Source of the DNA: Fimenecus sp051881335
GTDB lineage: Bacteria; Bacillota; Clostridia; Oscillospirales; Acutalibacteraceae
DNA length: 8,751 nt
Assembly (NCBI GenBank): GCA_051881335.1
Contig: JBJEPR010000215.1
Coordinates: 1-8,751, forward strand
Direction of reading: 5' to 3'
Shown: in pieces, positions 1 to 6,557 of the stretch
Position numbering within the stretch: position 1 is the first letter of the stretch
Layout: each line of letters opens with the position of its first letter
The notes under the pieces: generated by a model
Seen by the model: the letters and a program-made list of their open reading frames with translations, nothing else
What the model was told of the DNA's origin: nothing
The model's database searches: none
Program-made: the position numbers and the translations under genes

Positions 1-18
1 AAGTCAACTTGTTTAGTC

Positions 19-42
19 TTAATTTTTATCTTGACTTTTCAT
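19..42 (-). CDS. Start of a leftward gene, stopped after 7 codons (leader peptide or frameshifted gene start)
   Basis: A complete set of initiation signals is present on the minus strand: a promoter at 73-101, a Shine-Dalgarno AAGGAGA at 49-55, seven bases, then ATG at 40-42. The frame reads MKSQDKN and ends at a TAA (19-21). Removing one A from the A5 run (T5 at 23-27 on the plus strand) gives an open frame to the window edge, beginning MKSQDKIKTKQVD. So this is either a short leader peptide or the first codons of a real gene with a one-base frameshift (a true mutation or a sequencing error). The part needed to decide lies outside the window. The product is not recognisable. The signals are seen directly; the gene itself is inferred. 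Confidence 0.35.
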   Translation of the reverse strand: MKSQDKN

Positions 43-72
43 AGCTGGTCTCCTTATAAAAGCTCTTGTATT

Positions 73-101
73 ATCATAATACGAACTGCACGGAAAATCA
101 A
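73..101 (-). promoter_or_regulatory. Sigma-A-type promoter for the leftward gene at the window edge
   Basis: On the minus strand there is a -35 TTGATT (96-101), a 17-bp spacer and a -10 TATGAT (73-78). Transcription would start near 66, about 25 bases before the ATG at 42. It lies just past the terminator-like hairpin that ends the htrA unit, which supports a new transcription unit starting here. Confidence 0.6.
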
Positions 102-147
102 TGACGGAATCCGCTTTTCGTCCACCGTTTTTCGATAAAATTGACGA

Positions 148-172
148 AGCATCGGCAAAATATGCCGATGCT
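148..172 (-). terminator. Probable intrinsic terminator of the htrA transcription unit
   Basis: A perfect 10-bp inverted repeat (AGCATCGGCA at 148-157, TGCCGATGCT at 163-172) surrounds a 5-base loop. It is flanked by CCACTTTTT on the plus-strand side and a weaker U-rich stretch (TCGTCAATTTT) on the minus-strand side, so it could work in both directions. It lies 71 bases beyond the htrA stop codon and just upstream of the next leftward promoter. The U tract in the htrA direction is imperfect, hence moderate confidence. Confidence 0.6.
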
Positions 173-201
173 CCACTTTTTATATGATAAATATCCTTCC
201 T

Positions 202-230
202 GCGTGGGTGCAAAGGCCTTTACACCCCGC
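202..230 (-). other. Hairpin in the htrA 3' untranslated region
   Basis: Arms 206-216 and 217-227 form a nearly perfect inverted repeat. The single mismatch is C-A on the plus strand but a G-U wobble in the minus-strand transcript, so it folds better in htrA mRNA. With one bulged base the stem extends through 202-204 and 228-230. No U tract follows, so it does not look like a terminator by itself. A second short inverted repeat (CGGCAAC/GTTGCCG, 234-253) places the htrA stop codon in its loop. Confidence 0.45.
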
Positions 231-243
231 TTGCGGCAACTGA

Positions 244-1770
244 TTAGTTGCCGTAGCCGTATGCGCCGAACGGATTATAATAACTGTTTTGCGTGACGGT
301 TTCCGAGGTGCTTCCTTTGTCCTCCACCAACTGGACTGTGACTTCAAATTCAGAAACAGCGTAGTTGTTTTTGGTATCCACACGGCAAATCGTCAAGGTA
401 ATGTTATCGCCGACCGAGGCGTCCTCAATCATATCTGCCAACAAATCGGAGCTTTCCAAGTCTTTGCCGTTTGCCTTAATAATCATATCACCGGGTTGCA
501 CATCGGTGTTCACCAATGCGCTGTCCGTCGTAATGGACTGAATCACCAGCGTACCCGAAGGCAAATGGTTGGCGCCCACAATCATACTATACATTTGATT
601 AGAGGAAGCGGGGAAATAATTGATACCCAATTTTGCGCGGTTGGTGACATAGCCGTTTTTCACAATTTCGTCAAAGACTTCTTTCACGGTTGTACTCGGC
701 ACGGCAAAGCCCATACCCTCATATTCCGTGCTTGCGATTTTCGACGAATTGATCCCGATCACCTGCCCGTATGCATTGACCAGCGCGCCGCCGGAGTTAC
801 CGGGGTTAATGGCCGCGGTATGCTGGATACAAAGCATTTCATACCCGATTTCGCTGTCTACCGGACGGGAAATTGCAGAAACGATACCGTTGGTAAACGA
901 GCCGGCAAACGCCACACCGCCGGGATTGCCTATCGCATAGACCGTTTCACCGACGGAAAGGCTGTCGGAGTCGCCGAGTTCCGCCGCAACAAGACCGGTT
1001 GTGCGAATACGCAACACGCCGATGTCGGTTCTCGAATCATACCCGACCACGGTTGCATCGTACTGCGTTTCATCGTACAGCTGTACTTTTACCGTGCCGC
1101 CGTCGTTAATCACATGTGCGCAGGTCACAATATAGGTATAGGTCCCGGTCGGGTCTTCCCCGATAATCACGCCGGAGCCTTCGCCCGCCAGTGCGGTATT
1201 GCTGTATGCACTGCTGCTGTATACCAAAATACCGACGGAGCTCTCTTTAACCTTTTCATACACGCCTTTGGCGGTCAATTCTCCGTTGGTACCGGTTGAG
1301 GAAGCCGTCGGCGTTTCCTGAATGATGGCAGACGGCGCATTTTCCGCATCGATTTTTTGCGGCGCGTTTCCGTCTTTGGAAAATACCACCGCCGCAGAAA
1401 CGACCGCACCAACCAAGCAAACGGCAACAACGGCAAAGAAGATTGCCAAGCCCTTTTTCTTATGCTTTGAACCGTTCGGATTGATTTTTTTCTTTTCCTT
1501 TTGCGACTCCGGTGTACCGTAATATACATAATTCGGATTTGTACCGTTGTGTTCCAACGGTCCGCTGCGGTAATAGCTGTTCGCATAAGACGGTTGCTGT
1601 GTGTTTTGCGTATACTGCGTTGTGTTGGAATACGGATAGCCGTAATTCGGCTGGGTGCCGTTTCCTGTATTCTGTGCACCGTTTACGGGCGGTGTCTGTG
1701 CGTCCGTCCGTTCGGCGGTATTTTGAGGTGTCGAAGCATCCGCTTGCTGTTTGTCAAATTCTTCGTTCAT
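244..1770 (-). CDS. htrA: HtrA/DegP-type membrane-anchored serine protease with PDZ domain
   Basis: A trypsin-like (S1C family) protease of about 508 residues that degrades or refolds damaged proteins on the outer face of the membrane. Numbering from the ATG, residues 1-100 form a cytoplasmic tail rich in N, Q, T, Y and P. A basic stretch then precedes one membrane helix at about 107-130. The protease domain runs from about 165 to 375, with the catalytic triad His219 (VTCAHVIND), Asp249 (SRTDIGVL) and Ser326 (NPGNSGGAL). One PDZ domain follows at about 384-480 (QPGDMIIKANG), then a short Tyr/Gly-rich end. Start: ATG at 1770 lies 9 bases from GGAGG (1780-1784). A TTG one codon upstream (1773, 6 bases from the SD) is also possible. 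It follows the two-component genes and probably has its own promoter at 1806-1848. The family call is firm; substrates are unknown. Confidence 0.93.
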   Translation of the reverse strand: MNEEFDKQQADASTPQNTAERTDAQTPPVNGAQNTGNGTQPNYGYPYSNTTQYTQNTQQPSYANSYYRSGPLEHNGTNPNYVYYGTPESQKEKKKINPNGSKHKKKGLAIFFAVVAVCLVGAVVSAAVVFSKDGNAPQKIDAENAPSAIIQETPTASSTGTNGELTAKGVYEKVKESSVGILVYSSSAYSNTALAGEGSGVIIGEDPTGTYTYIVTCAHVINDGGTVKVQLYDETQYDATVVGYDSRTDIGVLRIRTTGLVAAELGDSDSLSVGETVYAIGNPGGVAFAGSFTNGIVSAISRPVDSEIGYEMLCIQHTAAINPGNSGGALVNAYGQVIGINSSKIASTEYEGMGFAVPSTTVKEVFDEIVKNGYVTNRAKLGINYFPASSNQMYSMIVGANHLPSGTLVIQSITTDSALVNTDVQPGDMIIKANGKDLESSDLLADMIEDASVGDNITLTICRVDTKNNYAVSEFEVTVQLVEDKGSTSETVTQNSYYNPFGAYGYGN

Positions 1771-1805
1771 CAAGAACGCCCTCCGTACTACTAATCTTTA
1801 TGTTC

Positions 1806-1848
1806 ATCATAGTAAACGCTTGTTAACTGAATATTAACGGTACTTGAA
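1806..1848 (-). promoter_or_regulatory. Probable htrA promoter with 11-bp-phased OmpR/PhoB-family direct repeats
   Basis: On the minus strand the hexamers TTAATA (1832-1837), TTAACA (1821-1826) and TTACTA (1810-1815) follow each other with exact 5-bp gaps, an 11-bp period. A weaker fourth copy, TTCAAG (1843-1848), is in the same register. The last one overlaps a -10-like TATGAT (1806-1811), and no good -35 is present at 17 bp. This is the known geometry of promoters activated by PhoB/PhoP/OmpR-class regulators (Bacillus Pho box near TTAACA, 11-bp repeats). An OmpR-family regulator is encoded two genes upstream in the same direction. That this regulator binds here is inference. Confidence 0.5.
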
Positions 1849-1872
1849 GTTTTTTGGAAAAATTGAAATAAA

Positions 1873-3402
1873 TCAAGCATCAGCCATAGGCTGTTTGTTC
1901 GGAATGGTAAACGAAAATTCCACAAAATCATTGCCGTCACTGCGCGCCTGAATGGTGCCGCCGTGCATCTCGATAATCGTTTTGCAAATGTATAAGCCCA
2001 ATCCCGCGCCCTTGGTATCGTAACTGCGGGATTTGTCCACCTTGTAAAACCGTTCAAAGATACGAGACAGCTCCTCCGAGGAAATACCGGAAGTACCTGT
2101 GTTGCGAATAGACACGGTGGTATCGGTTGCCGTTTGCTGTACGCTGACAAATATCACACCGTTCTGCGTGAATTTCACGGCGTTGTCCACCAAATTATAA
2201 ATGACCTGATGCAGCATATCGCGGTCAGCGTAAATGACGGTCGGCGTCAGCGCGTCTAACCCTTGAATATCAATCTGCTTCTTTTCAATCAACTGTTCAA
2301 AGTTGAGCATCGTATTGAAAATCTCCTGACACAGGTCAAAGGCTTTCGGTTGTAACCGTAACTCGCCCGCTTCGATTTTGGACATATTCAGCATCGCTGT
2401 CACCAAACGCGAAAGCCGCTTGGTTTCATTCGACACAATTTCCAAATAGTATTTTTCCTTTTCGGGCGGAATGGTGCCGTCTAAAATACCGTCGATAAAG
2501 CCGCCGATGGTGGTCATCGGGGTTTTCAGCTCGTGCGAAACATTGGCAACGAAATTGCGGCGCGAACTTTCCTGCGTGGCAAGCGAACTTGCCATACGGT
2601 TAAACGCCGAAGTAAGTTCCGCCAATTCGTCGCTGCCGCTGACCGCCACGCGCGGGCTGAAATCGCCTGTTGCATAGGCTTTTGTGGCTTTCGACATTTC
2701 CTTTAAGGGATGGATTAAATTGACCGTAAACAGATAGATGATGATAAAGCCAATCGCAAGCGCCATCAAGGAAGCAAACAGGAACATACGGATAACATCC
2801 AGCACATATCCTTTAAAATTCATACTGATTGGCTCGACAGCCAAAATATAGCCTGCAATTTGCCCGTTGACGCGTACCGACTCTATCGCCACCAGATGCG
2901 TTGTATCGAACATATCGCCCAACTTGCCGCGCTCATAATACCCTTTGTCGCTCACCTTTTGCAAAATCTCCTGCGGAACGCAGTAGGTGTCATGTTTACT
3001 GCACTGCCCGCCGTCGGCAACCTCGTAACCGTTGGACAACAGTTCTTTACACAAAATCACCTCACCGTTCGGGTCGCACATAAACACATCGGCGTCAATT
3101 GCTTCGGAAACCGTTGTCAGGTTGTTGCAAATGAACACCACCGAGCCCTGCGGATTATCCCGAAGCCAAGAGCCGAGCACCTCTGCCGTGGAGGTCGCCA
3201 CATTTTTGGCATTCTCTTTGAGCAAAACGGTTTTTTGATTTGTCCAATAATTGATAACAAACACGCCGAGTGTCAAGCCCAATACCAAAAAGCAGGTAAA
3301 CACCATCAGACTGAACACGGTAAAATACTTAACAAACAGCGACTGGTGGCTGAATTTGTGCGCCGCGCGCTTGGCCCATATTTTCAGCTTGCTCTCTCGC
3401 AT
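1873..3402 (-). CDS. Membrane sensor histidine kinase (HAMP, HisKA, HATPase)
   Basis: A 509-residue sensor kinase, partner of the response regulator just upstream. Transmembrane helix 1 is at about 25-51. An extracytoplasmic sensor follows (52-204) with five cysteines (92, 109, 118, 134, 141). Helix 2 is at about 205-228, and the HAMP linker at about 225-275. The HisKA domain carries the phospho-acceptor His290 (VANVSHELKTP). The ATPase domain has an N box (NLVDNAVKF, 403-411), F box (IFERFYKVDKS) and G2 box (GAGLGL, 465-470). The G1 box reads NTGTSG (434-439), with Asn where Asp is classic. The ATG at 3402 is 5 bases beyond the regulator's stop, and AAGGA lies 9 bases before it inside the regulator gene, so the two are co-transcribed. 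The architecture is PhoR/WalK/ResE-like. The signal cannot be read from the sequence. Confidence 0.93.
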   Translation of the reverse strand: MRESKLKIWAKRAAHKFSHQSLFVKYFTVFSLMVFTCFLVLGLTLGVFVINYWTNQKTVLLKENAKNVATSTAEVLGSWLRDNPQGSVVFICNNLTTVSEAIDADVFMCDPNGEVILCKELLSNGYEVADGGQCSKHDTYCVPQEILQKVSDKGYYERGKLGDMFDTTHLVAIESVRVNGQIAGYILAVEPISMNFKGYVLDVIRMFLFASLMALAIGFIIIYLFTVNLIHPLKEMSKATKAYATGDFSPRVAVSGSDELAELTSAFNRMASSLATQESSRRNFVANVSHELKTPMTTIGGFIDGILDGTIPPEKEKYYLEIVSNETKRLSRLVTAMLNMSKIEAGELRLQPKAFDLCQEIFNTMLNFEQLIEKKQIDIQGLDALTPTVIYADRDMLHQVIYNLVDNAVKFTQNGVIFVSVQQTATDTTVSIRNTGTSGISSEELSRIFERFYKVDKSRSYDTKGAGLGLYICKTIIEMHGGTIQARSDGNDFVEFSFTIPNKQPMADA

Positions 3403-3407
3403 CGCGT

Positions 3408-4100
3408 TTATTCCTTCGTTTCAAATTTATACCCGACGCCCCAAACGGTTTTCAGTTCCCATTTGTCGGAAACGCCCTCTAATTTTTCGCGCAAGCGTTT
3501 GACATGGACATCGACCGTGCGCGAATCGCCGTAATAATCAAAGCCCCAAACCTCGTCAAGCAACTGGTCACGCGTGAACACGCGGTTTGGGTTGGAGGCG
3601 AGATGATAAATGAGTTCCAATTCTTTCGGCGGGGTGTCTACGGGAACGCCCTTGACCTTCATTTCGTAATTGGTCAAATTCACCGACAGATTTTCAAAAA
3701 CGACTTCCTTTACGGTATCCGCGGCAGTCGTGGAGCCCGTACGGCGCAGTACCGCTTTGATGCGGGCGACCATTTCTTTGGTGTCAAACGGTTTGGTCAT
3801 ATAGTCATCCGCACCGAGTTCCAACCCCAAAACCTTGTCAAAGGTTTCGCCTTTTGCGGTGAGCATAATAATCGGTTTGTCCGAAAATTTGCGGATTTCT
3901 CGGCAGACCTGCCAACCGTCCAATTTCGGAAGCATAATATCGAGAATCATCAAATCGGGGTTTTCCTGTTTAAAGGCGTTGACCGCCGACACACCGTCGT
4001 TGACAATTTTAACGGCATATCCCTCTTTTTCCAAATACAGCCGCAACAGTTCGCAGATGTTGGAATCATCGTCTACGATTAAGATTTTTTCGTTTGGCAT
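3408..4100 (-). CDS. OmpR/PhoB-family DNA-binding response regulator
   Basis: A 230-residue two-component regulator. The receiver domain (about 4-118) has the acidic pair Asp10/Asp11, the phosphorylated Asp54 (LMILDIMLP), Thr81 (MLTAKG) and Lys103 (MTKPF). A winged-helix C-terminal domain (about 133-227) follows, with the typical TPPKELELIYHLASN segment, recognition-helix region DSRTVDVHVKRLREKL and the wing ending VWGVGYKF. Start: ATG at 4100, because GGGTGG (4106-4111) sits 5 bases before it. An in-frame GTG at 4109 would overlap that ribosome-binding site. It is the first gene of the unit with the kinase and, further down, htrA. It resembles PhoP/WalR/CssR-type regulators. The sequence alone does not say which regulon it controls. 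Confidence 0.95.
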   Translation of the reverse strand: MPNEKILIVDDDSNICELLRLYLEKEGYAVKIVNDGVSAVNAFKQENPDLMILDIMLPKLDGWQVCREIRKFSDKPIIMLTAKGETFDKVLGLELGADDYMTKPFDTKEMVARIKAVLRRTGSTTAADTVKEVVFENLSVNLTNYEMKVKGVPVDTPPKELELIYHLASNPNRVFTRDQLLDEVWGFDYYGDSRTVDVHVKRLREKLEGVSDKWELKTVWGVGYKFETKE

Positions 4101-4130
4101 TTCTACCACCCTTTCGTCGCATAAAGCGAG

Positions 4131-4161
4131 TTTATAAGAAAAGTTTATCGGGAAATTGCAA
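4131..4161 (-). promoter_or_regulatory. Weak candidate promoter for the response regulator-kinase unit
   Basis: Between the leuD terminator and the regulator gene, the minus strand has TATAAA (4131-4136) preceded at 19 bp by TTGCAA (4156-4161). The spacing is longer than ideal. A promoter is expected here because a strong terminator lies just upstream, but the exact elements are uncertain. TTCACA and TTTGCA spaced 11 bp apart just upstream could be a degenerate regulator site. Confidence 0.25.
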
Positions 4162-4192
4162 ATAGGTTGTGAACAAAGAAAAAAGCATTTGT

Positions 4193-4232
4193 AAAAAATA
4201 CCATCCGAAACCGCGCGCTCGAATGGTATTTT
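4193..4232 (-). terminator. Intrinsic terminator after leuD
   Basis: Arms 4195-4208 and 4219-4232 pair over 14 bp with one G-U wobble in the minus-strand transcript, around a GC-rich 10-base loop. On the minus strand the hairpin is followed by six Ts (4193-4198). It begins 7 bases after the leuD stop, ending the galM-ilvN-leuC-leuD unit and separating it from the two-component genes. Confidence 0.88.
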
Positions 4233-4239
4233 CGGATTT

Positions 4240-4719
4240 TTATTTGAGCGACGCCAAAAGCCCGCCTTTTTGAATGATGTTTTGAATAAACGGCGGGAAC
4301 GGCTCTGCTTTATAGGATTTCCCTGTCGTGAGGTTTGTAATCACGCCGCTGTCAAAATCCACCGCGACTTCATCGCCGTTTTGGATTTCCTCGCCCGCTT
4401 CGGGACACTCCAAAATCGGCAAACCGATGTTCAACGCGTTGCGATAGAAAATGCGCGCAAAGTTTTTGGCAATCACGCACGAAACGCCCGACGCTTTAAT
4501 GGCAATCGGCGCGTGCTCACGCGAAGAGCCGCAACCGAAGTTCACGCCTGCGACCATAATGTCGCCCGCTTGCACCTTGTTGACAAACTCTTTGTCAATA
4601 TCCTCCATACAATGCGCCGCGAGTTCTTCGGGCTTTGCGGTATTGAGGTAACGCGCGGGGATAATCACATCGGTGTCCACATGGTCGCCGTATTTATGTA
4701 CTTTACCTTGAATTTTCAT
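4240..4719 (-). CDS. leuD: 3-isopropylmalate dehydratase small subunit (LeuD)
   Basis: A 159-residue swivelling-domain subunit of isopropylmalate isomerase, which interconverts 2- and 3-isopropylmalate in leucine synthesis. It shows the family landmarks: GDHVDTDVIIPARYL (11-25), then GCGSSREHAP (62-71), which positions the substrate, then the KNFARIFYRNALNIGLP segment (85-101). The length matches the short, archaeal/clostridial LeuD type. The substrate-specificity loop reads YLNT (24-27). It starts 17 bases after leuC ends, with AAAGGA 10 bases before the ATG. A longer in-frame extension upstream would overlap leuC in another frame and is rejected. Related small subunits of homoaconitase or other hydro-lyases look similar, but pairing with this LeuC and the ilvN neighbour supports leucine synthesis. 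Confidence 0.92.
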   Translation of the reverse strand: MKIQGKVHKYGDHVDTDVIIPARYLNTAKPEELAAHCMEDIDKEFVNKVQAGDIMVAGVNFGCGSSREHAPIAIKASGVSCVIAKNFARIFYRNALNIGLPILECPEAGEEIQNGDEVAVDFDSGVITNLTTGKSYKAEPFPPFIQNIIQKGGLLASLK

Positions 4720-4736
4720 AGTTTTGCCGTCCTTTC

Positions 4737-5999
4737 TCAGTCGAGTTCGCACGGGCAGGAGATTTTGCCCGTCACAGCGGAAGCCGCCGCCACATAGGGG
4801 GATGCGAGATACACTTCGCTGGTAGGATGCCCCATACGCCCGACGAAATTGCGGTTGGTCGTGGAAACCGCGCGTTCCCCTGCCGCCAAAATGCCCATAT
4901 GCCCGCCGAGGCACGGCCCGCAGGTCGGGGTGGAGACAATCGCGCCCGCCTCAACAAAGATTTTGGCAAGCCCCTCGTCAATGCACTGCATATACACGGT
5001 CTGTGTGGCGGGAATGACAATGCAACGCACGCCGTCCGCAACTTTTCTGCCTTTCAATACGGACGCAGCCGCGCGCATATCTTCAATTCTGCCGTTGGTG
5101 CAAGAACCGATGACCACTTGGTCGATTTTGATGTCATCTATCTCGTCTACCGTGTGGGTGTTTTCGGGCAGATGCGGGAACGAAACCGTGGGTTTTAATT
5201 CGTCCAAATTGATTTCGATAACTTCATCATATACGGCATCTGCGTCCGCTTCAAAAATCACGGGCTTTCTGTCTGTTCTGCCGTTCATATAGGCAAGTGT
5301 TTTTTCGTCCACGGGGAAAATGCCGTTTTTCGCGCCGCATTCAATCGCCATATTGGCAATGCAGAAGCGGTCGTCCATCGACAGGTTTTTGATGCCGTCA
5401 CCCGTGAATTCCAGCGAGCGATACCGTGCACCGTCCACGCCGATTTTGCCGATTAAGTGCAAAATGACATCTTTGCCGCTGACATACTTTTGGAAATTGC
5501 CCGTAATCACGATTTTGAGCGCCGACGGGACTTTAAACCACGCCTTGCCCGAAATCATACCCGCTGCCATATCGGTAGAACCCACGCCCGTAGAAAACGC
5601 ACCGAGTGCGCCGTAAGTGCAGGTGTGCGAATCCGCACCGATAACGGTGTCGCCCGAAATCACAATGCCCTGTTCTGGAAGCAGCGCGTGCTCAATGCCC
5701 ATTTTGCCGACATCAAAGAAGTGTTTAATGCCGTATTCTTTGGCAAAGGTGCGCACCTGTTTGCAGTTTTCGGCGGATTTAATATCCTTGTTGGGGGTGA
5801 AGTGGTCCATCACCAACGCGATTTTGTCTTTGTTAAAAACAGAAGAAAAGCCTTTGCTTTCCATTTCGTGAATAGCAACGGGCGAGGTCACATCATTGCC
5901 CATTACCAAATCCAAATTGACTTCAATTAACTGCCCTGCCGAAACGGAGTCTACCCCCGCGTGGGCGGCAAGGATTTTTTGCGTCATTGTCATTCCCAT
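4737..5999 (-). CDS. leuC: 3-isopropylmalate dehydratase large subunit (LeuC)
   Basis: The 420-residue catalytic subunit of isopropylmalate isomerase, an aconitase-family enzyme holding a [4Fe-4S] cluster. The cluster ligands are Cys300 (VIGSCTNGR), Cys360 and Cys363 (PTCGPCLGG). Other family motifs are MDHFTPN (64-70), GDTVIGADSHTCTYGA (116-131), STGVGSTDMA (136-145) and the C-terminal FVGRMGHPTSEVYLASP. The length fits the short LeuC/HacA class of Clostridia, Thermotogae and archaea rather than the 466-residue enterobacterial form. Start: the first of three close ATGs (5999), with AAAAGGAG 10 bases upstream. It follows ilvN by 16 bases and precedes leuD by 17. Homoaconitase is a less likely alternative given the ilvN context. 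Confidence 0.94.
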   Translation of the reverse strand: MGMTMTQKILAAHAGVDSVSAGQLIEVNLDLVMGNDVTSPVAIHEMESKGFSSVFNKDKIALVMDHFTPNKDIKSAENCKQVRTFAKEYGIKHFFDVGKMGIEHALLPEQGIVISGDTVIGADSHTCTYGALGAFSTGVGSTDMAAGMISGKAWFKVPSALKIVITGNFQKYVSGKDVILHLIGKIGVDGARYRSLEFTGDGIKNLSMDDRFCIANMAIECGAKNGIFPVDEKTLAYMNGRTDRKPVIFEADADAVYDEVIEINLDELKPTVSFPHLPENTHTVDEIDDIKIDQVVIGSCTNGRIEDMRAAASVLKGRKVADGVRCIVIPATQTVYMQCIDEGLAKIFVEAGAIVSTPTCGPCLGGHMGILAAGERAVSTTNRNFVGRMGHPTSEVYLASPYVAAASAVTGKISCPCELD

Positions 6000-6015
6000 A
6001 AACTACAATCTCCTT

Positions 6016-6546
6016 TTATTCCACAATACCGTTGATATTGGTGTCGCCCTTTTCGAGCGCCGTAAGCCCCGAGCGCGACAGTTCAATAATCCCGTGCTTG
6101 GTCATTTTCTCAATAAATTTGTCGATAAGCGAGGTAAGCCCCGTCAATTCTGCCGTAATGGTGGTGTGACCGATGTCCTTGACCTTGCCGCCGAAACCGT
6201 TGATGGTCTTTAACACGGCGGTACGCTGGCTGTTGGTGGCGTGCACCTTGATAAGGAGCAATTCGCTCGAAATCAACTTACCCTCGTTGAGTTTCACGAC
6301 TTTAATCACATCTTCGAGTTTTGATAACTGCTGTTCCACCTGCATAAACTTGTACGGCTCCACATCGGAGACGATGGTGATGCGCGAATACAGTGGATTT
6401 TCGGTTTCGGCAACCGTTAGGCTTATCACATTGTAGCCGCGGCGTGCAAAAAGGCTTGCCACACGCAACAGTACGCCCGTACGGTTGTAAACGAGTGCCG
6501 AAAGAAAGATGCGTTCCAATTTGTTTTCCTGTTTGTTTTCTGCCAT
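6016..6546 (-). CDS. ilvN: Acetolactate synthase small (regulatory) subunit
   Basis: A 176-residue regulatory subunit that binds valine and controls the catalytic subunit of acetolactate synthase, the first common step of valine, leucine and isoleucine synthesis. The N-terminal ACT domain covers about 11-85 (LSALVYNRTGVLLRVASLF, then RRGYNVISLTV), and the C-terminal ALS regulatory domain about 95-168. The catalytic subunit (ilvB) is not next to it, which is unusual because the two are commonly adjacent. It must lie elsewhere in the genome. The ATG at 6546 has GAGG seven bases upstream, and the galM stop is only 11 bases away, so the two are co-transcribed. Confidence 0.93.
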   Translation of the reverse strand: MAENKQENKLERIFLSALVYNRTGVLLRVASLFARRGYNVISLTVAETENPLYSRITIVSDVEPYKFMQVEQQLSKLEDVIKVVKLNEGKLISSELLLIKVHATNSQRTAVLKTINGFGGKVKDIGHTTITAELTGLTSLIDKFIEKMTKHGIIELSRSGLTALEKGDTNINGIVE

Positions 6547-6557
6547 TTTTTTACCTC

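Noticed and set aside
43..213. Minus-strand frame of 64 codons covering 19-213
   Set aside because: Only its last seven codons follow a good start signal. The upstream part runs through a terminator hairpin and a promoter, so it is unlikely to be translated.
289..1299. Long plus-strand open frame (336 codons) opposite htrA
   Set aside because: It mirrors the coding frame of a clearly conserved protease, has no ribosome-binding site of note and reads as low-information His/Arg/Val-rich sequence typical of antisense shadows.
2860..3534. Plus-strand open frame (224 codons) across the kinase and regulator genes
   Set aside because: It spans the junction of two well-supported minus-strand genes and shows no recognisable domain.
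4110..4192. Possible T-box or riboswitch in the leader of the two-component unit
   Set aside because: The region is short and AT-rich and shows no specifier loop, T-box motif or strong stem-loop apart from the upstream leuD terminator.
4720..4914. N-terminal extension of LeuD starting inside leuC
   Set aside because: The added 65 residues are the leuC 3' end read in another frame. The ATG at 4719 gives the usual LeuD length and has its own ribosome-binding site.
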